This document shows positions 17,265 through 24,473 of a stretch of DNA of 64,000 bases, one piece after another. The number at the start of each line of letters is the position of its first letter. Within the stretch, counting starts at the first letter, position 1. The DNA lies in NCBI GenBank assembly GCA_910583985.1, contig CAJTYA010000002.1, forward strand, positions 62,001-126,000, in the 5' to 3' direction. The stretch is from an uncultured Alistipes sp. (GTDB taxonomy: Bacteria; Bacteroidota; Bacteroidia; Bacteroidales; Rikenellaceae). The notes under the pieces are model-generated. The model was not told where the DNA came from. It did no database searches and saw only the letters and a list, made by a program, of their open reading frames with translations. Made by a program: the position numbers and the translations under genes.

Positions 17265-17298
17265 CAAAGATAGAAAAAGAGCGCGAGAATTTCGGAAA
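17265..17298 (-). promoter_or_regulatory. Candidate promoter for the LMW phosphatase
   Basis: The minus strand reads TATCTTTG at 17272-17265, a full -7 match. TTTC at 17298-17295 is 22 bp upstream and could serve as a weak -33. Confidence 0.45.
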
Positions 17299-17812
17299 AT
17301 TCCGATCCGGGAAAACGGATCGCTTGCGTTTCGGGCCGGTGGTCTCTCCGTAGCCTCATAGTTTCTTCCGTATCGTCGTCTCCGCTGCGCTTTTTCTCCG
17401 CTTTTCGGAAAGGGTGGGCAGCGGGATTCGGGTCATATCCGTAGGCGAAGCGCCGTGCGGCCGCGGCAAAGGGGGCACGACTTTCCGTGCGGGTCCGATC
17501 CGGAAACCCCTCCCGTTCGTTCGCGGCCGGCTCCGTGTTCGCTTCCACGGCGAAAAACGACGGCGGAGAGAGACGTCGCGTCTTCTCCGCCGCACCTCCG
17601 TCCGGTCGCCCGGACTTTCGGAAGCCAGTTTTGTTATGAAGTCATCCCCGATCGCACGCTCCGGTTAGGAACCGCACGGCGGTCCGGTTTTTTCGGGGAC
17701 CCGTTCCAAATCTGCCCGAAAGGGTAGAGTATGTGTCTACCGAACCGCAGGTAGCGGTCGCCGAATCCGGCACGGCCCTTGGCGGACAAGTGCGTCGGGA
17801 CAGGCTGCTGCC
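17299..17812. other. Gene-free stretch
   Basis: About 500 bp lie between the phosphatase promoter and the end of the outer-membrane efflux gene. A small hairpin with a run of Ts (around 17668-17696, + strand) is present but no + strand gene precedes it. No coding region is supported. Confidence 0.4.
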
Positions 17813-19219
17813 TCAATACCGGGTGAAGTCCAGCGGCCGTCCCGCGTAGAAATCGAGAATCTTGCTGCGGAACAGAAATTCGAATTTGGCCTGTACGAGC
17901 TCCGATTCGGATTTTTCCATCCGCGTTTTGGCGTCGTTGAAATCGAAGATCGTGGATTTTCCGGCTGCGGTTTTCTCCTCTTGGTAGCGGAACGCTTCGC
18001 GGGCGGCTTCGAGCGACTTGGTGGCCGACACGTATTTTTCGTAGGCCGCCTCGGCGCTGTAATAGGCCTGTTCGATTTCCTTGCGCAGGTTGCGTTCGGC
18101 CTCGACCAGTCCCAACTCCTGCGTCAGAATACCGATCCGGGCCGAGCGGATGTTGTTCCGCGTGGCGAAACGGTTGAAGATCGGAATGCTGGCGGACAGA
18201 CTGATGTATTCGCTGCTGTTGTTCTTCAACAGGTGGAAATAATCCATAGGAATGGGCGGCAAGGTGTTGTCGGAAGGAACGTCTATCTCCTTTTTCCCGT
18301 TCCGGAAAGAGCGATAATACCTCGTGTTGTATCCTCCGCTGAGCGATATTTGCGGGTAGCGGGCGGCTTTGGCTGCCAACAGGCTTTTCTTGCTGCTTTC
18401 GAGCCTCGCCTTTTCCGCCATGATGCCCGGACGGTTCTCGACGGCATAGTCGTAGATGCTTCCGGGCGTTTTCTGCTGTGCCGTGCCGTCGATGACCGTT
18501 CCGTCCAGATCGGGAACCCGGATGTCGAATCCTTCGGCGCTTTCGCGGTTGATCGCCTGACTCAGATCGAGCAGCGAAAGGGTCAGGTTGTTGCGGCTCT
18601 GCGTCAGGTTCAGTTCGTCCTTGGCCAGCAGCGCCCGGCTTTCGAACAGCTCCGATTCGGGGCTTTTGCCGCTCTGTACCAGCGCTTCGCTGCGTTCGAC
18701 CTGTTTGCGGCTCAGTTCGACCTGACTTTCGGCCACTTTGAGCAGTTCCTTGTTGAACAACGCCTGCATGTACAGGGCCGTCACGTTCAGCGACACGTCC
18801 TCGCGGGCCTTCTCCAGATCGTGCAGGGCGGCCTGAAGGTCGAACGAACGGACCGCGATTTCGTGCTTGATGCGCATGCCGTTAAATACGACCACGCTGG
18901 CCGACGCCCCCCAGCTATTGGTAAACTGCGAGGTGTTTTCGTATGTATTGTCCTCCCCGTTGAGGACCCGGCCGAAATTGAAGGATCCGCCGATGTTGGC
19001 ATCTACCCCCGGCAGCCGGCTGTTGCGGGCCGTGTTGAGCTGTATGGCCCGGTTCTCGCTGCTGAGTTTGCGTTGCTGTACGGTCACGTTGTTTTCCACG
19101 GCGTAGCGGATGCATCGGTCGAGCGTCCATGCCGTGTCGGACGCGACGGGGTCCTGTGCTCCGGCCGCCGGCGCGAGAAGCGTCAGCGTCAGAGCGAAAA
19201 GCGATATTTTGCGTATCAT
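17813..19219 (-). CDS. TolC-family outer-membrane efflux protein
   Basis: The 468-aa product starts with a cleavable signal peptide (MIRKISLFALTLTLLAPAAGAQ). It has the two OEP repeats of TolC-like trimers: long coiled-coil helices such as DLEKAREDVSLNVTALYMQALFNK and LGLVEAERNLRKEIEQAYYSAEAAYEKY, with beta-strand pieces LSGGYNTRYY and YISLSASIPIFNR. It is the last gene of the five-gene minus-strand operon (ATPase, two permeases, fusion protein, this protein) and would provide the exit duct across the outer membrane. The fusion-protein gene ends 45 bp upstream. Confidence 0.93.
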   Translation of the reverse strand: MIRKISLFALTLTLLAPAAGAQDPVASDTAWTLDRCIRYAVENNVTVQQRKLSSENRAIQLNTARNSRLPGVDANIGGSFNFGRVLNGEDNTYENTSQFTNSWGASASVVVFNGMRIKHEIAVRSFDLQAALHDLEKAREDVSLNVTALYMQALFNKELLKVAESQVELSRKQVERSEALVQSGKSPESELFESRALLAKDELNLTQSRNNLTLSLLDLSQAINRESAEGFDIRVPDLDGTVIDGTAQQKTPGSIYDYAVENRPGIMAEKARLESSKKSLLAAKAARYPQISLSGGYNTRYYRSFRNGKKEIDVPSDNTLPPIPMDYFHLLKNNSSEYISLSASIPIFNRFATRNNIRSARIGILTQELGLVEAERNLRKEIEQAYYSAEAAYEKYVSATKSLEAAREAFRYQEEKTAAGKSTIFDFNDAKTRMEKSESELVQAKFEFLFRSKILDFYAGRPLDFTRY

Positions 19220-19264
19220 CGTTTCTTATTCTTTTGGGTTCTGCTCCGGGCAGTCGTTCGACGA

Positions 19265-20362
19265 TTATTGTTTGTTGCCGCGAATCTTTTCGTTGCCTTC
19301 GAGGCCTTCGGTCACCTCCACGATGATGCCGTTCGAAAGGCCCACGCCGATCTCCTTGCGTTCGAAGGTCTGGTCCGTGGCCGTCGAGTCGCTCGTGAGC
19401 AACTGCACGTAGGACTTGTTGCCCTCGAATTCGACTGTGCTTTCCGGCACGGTCATCACGCCGGCCCGGCGGTCGATGACGATGTCGGCATTGGCGCTGT
19501 AACCGGCCCGGACGAAGAGGTCGGAGGGAATGCGGACCGCCGCCTTGATTTCGAACATCACCACGCCGTTCTCCTCGGTGCCCTTCGGTGCAACGTATTC
19601 GAGTTCCGCATCGAGCCGGACGTCCTGCAGGGCGCCGATGGAGAGTTTCACGGGCATGCCCTCGTGCAGCCGGCCGACCTCCGTTTCATCGACCTTGCCC
19701 CGGAAAATCATGTCGTTCAGGTCGGCCACCGTGGCGATCGTGGTCCCGTCGTTGAACGTGTTGGACTGGATGACCGAGTTACCCACCTTGACCGGTACGT
19801 CGAGAATCATCCCCGTGACGGTCGAACGGATCTGCGTATTGCTCATTTCGGCGTTCCGGCTGGCGATGCCGTTCTGTACGATTTCGAGGTTGTCCTTGGC
19901 GTTCTGCATCTCCTCCTCGGCTTTCGAAAGGGACGTCTGCGATTGTTCGTACTCTTCTTTGGAGACGACGCCCGCATCGAAGAGCTCTTCGATGCGTCCG
20001 AAGTCGCGTCGGGTCTGTTCCAGATTGATCCGGGCCACGTTCACCCGCGACTCGGCGCTGTTGAGCGTCGCCATTTCGGGCACGACCCTGACCTTGGCGA
20101 TCACTTCGCCCTGACGGACCAGTTCGCCCGCCTCCTTGTAGACTTCGGACACGATGCCCGAAATCTGCGGCTTGATGGCCACTTCGTCGCGGGGCTCGAC
20201 CTTGCCCGTGGCCACGGCCCGTTTCTCGATCGTATCGACATGCGGGGTCACGATCGCATAGATTTCCTTCACCGGACGCGTCTTGTTCCACAGGAAGACG
20301 AACGTCCCGGCAAGAGCGGCCAGAAAGAGCACGCCCAGAGAGATTTTCAGAACCTTTTTCAT
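19265..20362 (-). CDS. MacA-like periplasmic membrane-fusion protein
   Basis: The 365-aa product has one N-terminal membrane anchor (about 6-25), then the HlyD/RND-type adaptor layout: a lipoyl half (VATGKVEPRDEVAIKPQISGIVSEVYKEAG), a long helical hairpin about 100-165 with a coiled-coil heptad pattern (EYEQSQTSLSKAEEEMQNAKDN), the second lipoyl half, and a beta-barrel domain (VDETEVGRLHEGMPVKL). It links the ABC permeases to the TolC-like protein. It starts 42 bp after the permease gene in the same operon. Confidence 0.93.
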   Translation of the reverse strand: MKKVLKISLGVLFLAALAGTFVFLWNKTRPVKEIYAIVTPHVDTIEKRAVATGKVEPRDEVAIKPQISGIVSEVYKEAGELVRQGEVIAKVRVVPEMATLNSAESRVNVARINLEQTRRDFGRIEELFDAGVVSKEEYEQSQTSLSKAEEEMQNAKDNLEIVQNGIASRNAEMSNTQIRSTVTGMILDVPVKVGNSVIQSNTFNDGTTIATVADLNDMIFRGKVDETEVGRLHEGMPVKLSIGALQDVRLDAELEYVAPKGTEENGVVMFEIKAAVRIPSDLFVRAGYSANADIVIDRRAGVMTVPESTVEFEGNKSYVQLLTSDSTATDQTFERKEIGVGLSNGIIVEVTEGLEGNEKIRGNKQ

Positions 20363-20404
20363 ATGTCAAATTTAAGCTTTGGTTAGCGCGTTACGTTTTT
20401 TCGT

Positions 20405-21658
20405 TTACTCTTCGCGGATGGCGTCCACCGGTTTGATGCGCATGGCCCGGTTGGCGGGGATGATGCCCGCCAGCAGGCTGCCCACGACCAGCACGCCGGC
20501 CGACAGGAGGCCGGTGCCGAACGGGATCTGCCACGAGGTCGGCTGCTCTCCGGCGGCGAGCGCCTTGGCCGTCGTCACCGAATCGACGATCGAGAGCACG
20601 CCCACGCCGGCGGCAAGTCCCAGCACGCCGGCGATGAACGTCAGCACGAAGCTCTCGCTCATGATCTGCGATATGATGACGCGGGGTTTGGCCCCCAGTG
20701 CCCGGCGGACGCCGATTTCCTGCGTCCGCTCGCGGATAACCACGAGCATGATGTTGCTCACGCCCACGATCCCGGCCAGCAGCGTGCCGATGCCGACGAT
20801 CCATATGAGCAGCGAAATGCCCAGAAAGAGCTTCGACATCTGTTCGAACTGTTCGCCTATGTTGAATCCTCCGATGGCTTTCGTGTCGTCGGGCGAGATA
20901 TAGATGTGTCGGGCGATAATGGCTGACTTGCAGTTCGCCTCCAATTCCTGTACCGGCACGTCGTCGTATCCGGTGATGGCCAGCCCTCCGAATTTGTGGC
21001 CCATGTTGTAGAGCTTCTGAAGCGTCGAGAACGGCACGACGACCGTGCTCTCGTCGTCGCTGAAGCGGACGTAGTCGCAGCCCGATTCGTACATGCCTAC
21101 GACCGTCACGTACATGTCGTTGAGCCGGATCTGGGTGCCTACGGGGTTCTCGCCGCCCGGAAAGAGGTCTTTCCAGACCTGACTCCCGATGACGCACACC
21201 TTGCGCTCCTGCACCATGTCCAGTTCGTTGATGTACCGTCCGAAGCGGATGAACTGCGGATTGATCTTCTGGTAGTCGGGCATGTAGCCCATGATCTGGT
21301 AGGTGCCTTTGCGATCCCCGTGGCTGAAGTTGTACTGCTGGCCCCAGATGATGCCGGCGGCATATTGCACGCCGGCTTCCTTTTTGATCGCGTCGATGTC
21401 TTCGTTCTCGAAACTCCAGTAGCGTCCCGCGCGGAATCCGTTGTAGGGGATGCCCGTCGAATTGGTGAAAAAGAAGCAGGTGTTGGTGGCCATGTCGCCG
21501 AGATTCGAGGTGATCTTGCGTTCGAGGCCCAGTCCGGCTCCGGTCATCGCCACGAGCATGAAGATGCCCCAGAACACGCCGAAAGCGGTCATGATGCTGC
21601 GTTTGCGGTTCCGGGCGATCGTCGCCCAGATTTCTTCCCAGCGGTCCAAATCAAACAT
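20405..21658 (-). CDS. MacB-like ABC transporter permease (1 of 2)
   Basis: The 417-aa product has the MacB topology: TM1 near 20-40 (MTAFGVFWGIFMLVAMTGAG), a large periplasmic domain (about 45-280), then three TM helices of the FtsX domain including GIGTLLAGIVGVSNIMLVVIR and the conserved RTQEIGVRRALGA coupling motif. No ATPase domain is fused, so it needs the separate ATPase at 22923-23606. It begins 11 bp after the second permease gene, suggesting a heterodimer of two unlike permeases. Confidence 0.93.
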   Translation of the reverse strand: MFDLDRWEEIWATIARNRKRSIMTAFGVFWGIFMLVAMTGAGLGLERKITSNLGDMATNTCFFFTNSTGIPYNGFRAGRYWSFENEDIDAIKKEAGVQYAAGIIWGQQYNFSHGDRKGTYQIMGYMPDYQKINPQFIRFGRYINELDMVQERKVCVIGSQVWKDLFPGGENPVGTQIRLNDMYVTVVGMYESGCDYVRFSDDESTVVVPFSTLQKLYNMGHKFGGLAITGYDDVPVQELEANCKSAIIARHIYISPDDTKAIGGFNIGEQFEQMSKLFLGISLLIWIVGIGTLLAGIVGVSNIMLVVIRERTQEIGVRRALGAKPRVIISQIMSESFVLTFIAGVLGLAAGVGVLSIVDSVTTAKALAAGEQPTSWQIPFGTGLLSAGVLVVGSLLAGIIPANRAMRIKPVDAIREE

Positions 21659-21669
21659 TTTTCGCGGAT

Positions 21670-22926
21670 TTATTTGTTAAAACGCAAGGCGTCTATCGTT
21701 TTGAGCCGGGCGGCCCGGCGGGCGGGCACGTATCCGGCGATTACGCCGGATACGATGAGCACGACCGTCGCCGTTACCACGACCGACAGGTCGAGCGTCG
21801 GGTTTTTGAACGTGGAGAACGAGTCGGAAGGCGCTGCGGCGGCGGAACGCTCCATGAAGAAGTTGACGAGCTCCATCAACCCCACGCCGGCCACCATGCC
21901 CACGTATCCGAAAAAGGCTGTGATGACGATGGCTTCGACCAGAATCAGCCGTACGACCGATGAGGGACGGGCGCCCAGCGCCTTGCGGATGCCGAATTCG
22001 GCCGTCCGTTCGCGCACCGTGACGAGCATGATGTTGCTCACGCCCACGATGCCGGCCGTCAGCGTGCCGATGCCGATGATCCAGATGAACATCGATATGC
22101 CGTTGAAGATCATCATCGTCTGCATGTAGTTGCGCAGACGGTCCCATATATAGTAGGCGCTCCGGTCTTCGGGCGAGAACGTGTGCCGTGCGGCCATGTA
22201 CTCGCGCAGTTCCTTCTCGAAGGCTTCGCTCTGCTTTTCGTCCTCGATTCCTTCCAGCGTGAAGACGATCTGCCCGATGTTCTCGTTGTCGCTCAGATAG
22301 ATCTGTTGCACCGTGGAGAGCGGCAGGTAGCATGTCGCGTTGTTGCCCCAACTGCGGACCTTGCACAGGCCGACGATCGTGTAGACCATTTTGTCGACTA
22401 TGATCTCGGTGCCGATGCCGCTCCGGCCTCCGAACAGCGCGGCCGCGGCGGTTTCGTCGATGACGATCACCTTGCGTCCCTCCCTGACGTCCGCCGCATT
22501 GATGAAGCGTCCTTCCAGCAGTTTGACGCCCTCGATTTCGGCATACTCCGGCGATACGCCGTTTAGGGTGGCCTTCGTGTAGTTCTTTCCGTAGGAGAGT
22601 TCGCTGCCGGGGTGTCCGGCGTGCGCGGCGATTTTCCTGATCTGCGGGAAGGTGCGGCGCAGGGCCGCCGTGTCTCCGCCTTTCTGGTAGATCGTCCGGC
22701 CTTTTTGGTATCCCTTGTAGGGTACGGACGTCCAGCCGCCGTAGGTCGCCATCGAGTTTTTGGCCCGGTCGCTGAAATTGGACGTCACGCCGTTCTTGAG
22801 GCCGTTGCCCGAACCGAGCAGCACGATCAACATGAAAATGCCCCATGCCACCGAGAAGCCCGTGAGAAACGTTCTGAGCTTGTTGCGCCCGGCCGAGGCG
22901 AGGATTTCCTGAAAAAGCTCTCTCAT
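21670..22926 (-). CDS. MacB-like ABC transporter permease (2 of 2)
   Basis: The 418-aa product has the same plan as its neighbour: TM1 with FSVAWGIFMLIVLLGSGNG, a periplasmic domain (about 45-280), then GIGTLTAGIVGVSNIMLVTVR and RTAEFGIRKALGA. It is a clear paralogue of the 20405-21658 product. Its ATG overlaps the ATPase stop by 4 bp (ATGA), which implies translational coupling and roughly equal amounts of permease and ATPase. Confidence 0.93.
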   Translation of the reverse strand: MRELFQEILASAGRNKLRTFLTGFSVAWGIFMLIVLLGSGNGLKNGVTSNFSDRAKNSMATYGGWTSVPYKGYQKGRTIYQKGGDTAALRRTFPQIRKIAAHAGHPGSELSYGKNYTKATLNGVSPEYAEIEGVKLLEGRFINAADVREGRKVIVIDETAAAALFGGRSGIGTEIIVDKMVYTIVGLCKVRSWGNNATCYLPLSTVQQIYLSDNENIGQIVFTLEGIEDEKQSEAFEKELREYMAARHTFSPEDRSAYYIWDRLRNYMQTMMIFNGISMFIWIIGIGTLTAGIVGVSNIMLVTVRERTAEFGIRKALGARPSSVVRLILVEAIVITAFFGYVGMVAGVGLMELVNFFMERSAAAAPSDSFSTFKNPTLDLSVVVTATVVLIVSGVIAGYVPARRAARLKTIDALRFNK

Positions 22927-23606
22927 CGTTCCGGCTGTGTTTGGGTGATCGAACCGATCACTCCGTCCTTGATGCGGATGATCTTGTCGGTCTGTTCGGC
23001 GATGCTCTGTTCGTGCGTCACGAGGATCATCGTCATGCCGCTGCGGTTCACTTCGCGGAGCAGGTCCATCACCTCCTGCGAGGTCTTGCTGTCCAAGGCT
23101 CCGGTCGGCTCGTCGGCCAGAATGATCCGGGGGCGCGTGATCAGCGAACGGGCGATGGCCACCCGCTGCTTCTGTCCGCCCGACATTTCGTTGGGCATGT
23201 GCATGGCCCAGTCGCGCAGGCCCAGCCGGTCGAGGAATTCGAGCGCCATGGCGTTGCGCTTGCGGCGCGGGATGCCTTTATAGTAAAGAGGCAGCGCCAC
23301 GTTCTCCATCGCGTTCTTGTAGTTGATGAGGTTGAAAGACTGGAAAATGAATCCGATCAAGTTGTTGCGGTACTCGGCGGCCTTGGTCTCGGACGGGTTC
23401 TTGATGAGCTGTCCGTTGAGGTAGTAGTTGCCGCTGTCGTAATCGTCCAGAATACCCAGAATGTTGAGCAGCGTGGACTTGCCCGATCCGGAAGCCCCCA
23501 TGATCGAGACGAGCTCTCCCTCGCCGATTTCGAGGTCGATCCCTTTGAGCACATGCAGCGGGGAGCCGTTGTGGTAGGTCTTGTTGATGTTTTCCAGTTT
23601 GATCAT
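22923..23606 (-). CDS. ABC transporter ATPase, MacB/LolD type
   Basis: The 227-aa product has all ABC motifs: Walker A GASGSGKST (37-45), Q-loop FQSFNL, signature MSGGQKQRVAIARS, Walker B IILADEPTGALD and H-loop VTHE. It belongs to the type VII (MacB/LolD/FtsE) group that drives mechanotransmission rather than transmembrane substrate passage. First gene of the efflux operon, preceded by a candidate promoter at 23705-23737. Likely substrates are antibiotics, peptides or lipids; the sequence does not say which. Confidence 0.95.
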   Translation of the reverse strand: MIKLENINKTYHNGSPLHVLKGIDLEIGEGELVSIMGASGSGKSTLLNILGILDDYDSGNYYLNGQLIKNPSETKAAEYRNNLIGFIFQSFNLINYKNAMENVALPLYYKGIPRRKRNAMALEFLDRLGLRDWAMHMPNEMSGGQKQRVAIARSLITRPRIILADEPTGALDSKTSQEVMDLLREVNRSGMTMILVTHEQSIAEQTDKIIRIKDGVIGSITQTQPER

Positions 23607-23704
23607 CTTCGTTTGGCTTTTCGGGCCCCGCGGGATCGGAACGGTCCGCGGGGCGGTTTACGGATTCGGACCGGCTTGGAACGCCGCTTCGGAACCTCGT
23701 TCGA

Positions 23705-23737
23705 CAAATGTAAATAAAATTTCCAATACTATGCAAT
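23705..23737 (-). promoter_or_regulatory. Promoter for the MacAB-TolC-like operon
   Basis: On the minus strand TACATTTG (23712-23705) matches TAnnTTTG, with ATTG (23737-23734) 21 bp upstream as the -33. It would give a leader of roughly 90 nt before the ATPase start. The gap up to 24031 is AT-richer than its surroundings. Confidence 0.55.
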
Positions 23738-24031
23738 ACAAATTACTGTTTTTTCTTTACAACCTCGCGGGTTTTCCGTCGGGTTTTATCTCTAACGGCA
23801 TAACAGTGAAATTGTTATGCTTCGATGCGTTTTTTGCGGCCGAATACCGACGAAAACAGTTGTTTTCGGGAAATCCCTCGCCTTCCGTTCGTTCGCCCTT
23901 CGTTCTGTCCGACCCGTCGGCGGGTGCGTTCCATAATATATAAAACGACCGTCCGCCGCTTTCGCTGCATGCGCGGGCGCGGTTCGATGCAAAGGGCGGA
24001 AAAAAGACGGAATCCATTCTGTTGACATATA

Positions 24032-24083
24032 TGATAACCTTTTTGCAAACATAAGTCGTTTTATTTGTTATCACAAATGATAA
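24032..24083 (+). promoter_or_regulatory. Candidate operator of the XRE regulator
   Basis: A perfect inverted repeat TTATCA-CAAA-TGATAA (24068-24083) lies 9 bp before the XRE start, and a further TGATAA half-site is at 24032-24037. Palindromes in this position are commonly bound by the small XRE protein itself. TTTG at 24042-24045 is a possible -33; no good -7 is seen at normal spacing. Confidence 0.5.
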
Positions 24084-24092
24084 GGGCACGAA

Positions 24093-24311
24093 ATGGATGA
24101 TCGACAGCTTTTTTTCGGCATAGGAGAGCGCATCCGGCAGTTGAGAACCGAGCGGGGCATCAGCCAGCAGGATCTGGCCGCGCTGTGCGATTTCGAGAAA
24201 TCGAACATGTCGCGCATCGAGTCGGGCAAGACGAACCTGACGCTGAAAAACATGTACAAGATCAGCCGGGCATTGGGCGTCCGGCTCAGCGAGCTGGTCG
24301 ACTTCGAGTGA
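24093..24311 (+). CDS. Small XRE-family helix-turn-helix regulator
   Basis: The 72-aa product is one HTH_3 domain: IGERIRQLRTERGISQQDLA, FEKSNMSRIESGKTNLTLKN, then YKISRALGVRLSELVDFE. It has no ligand or protease domain. It is divergent from the efflux operon, with the TTATCA/TGATAA palindrome just upstream of its start, so it probably autoregulates and may control the pump operon about 490 bp away. The downstream large glycosidase gene has its own promoter. Confidence 0.9.
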   Translation: MDDRQLFFGIGERIRQLRTERGISQQDLAALCDFEKSNMSRIESGKTNLTLKNMYKISRALGVRLSELVDFE

Positions 24312-24419
24312 CCGGGCCCGCCCGGTGTAGTGCGGCACGGACGGGCCGGGCGGAGCGCGAGGAGGGCCGGGTTCGGACATGCGGATCGTCCGCAGGGCGG
24401 GTTTTTGCGGCGCCCGTGC

Positions 24420-24449
24420 CTTGCGGGGACGAATATATGCTTATCTTTG
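24420..24449 (+). promoter_or_regulatory. Promoter for the large secreted glycosidase
   Basis: TATCTTTG (24442-24449) is a full -7 match. CTTG (24420-24423) is 18 bp upstream. The start codon follows about 25 bp later, leaving a short leader. Confidence 0.6.
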
Positions 24450-24473
24450 GAAACGAAACCAACTTTTACCGAT

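Noticed and set aside
17264..17548. 94-codon minus-strand open frame upstream of the LMW phosphatase
   Set aside because: It has no domain or ribosome-binding context, overlaps the phosphatase promoter, and its composition matches shadow frames.
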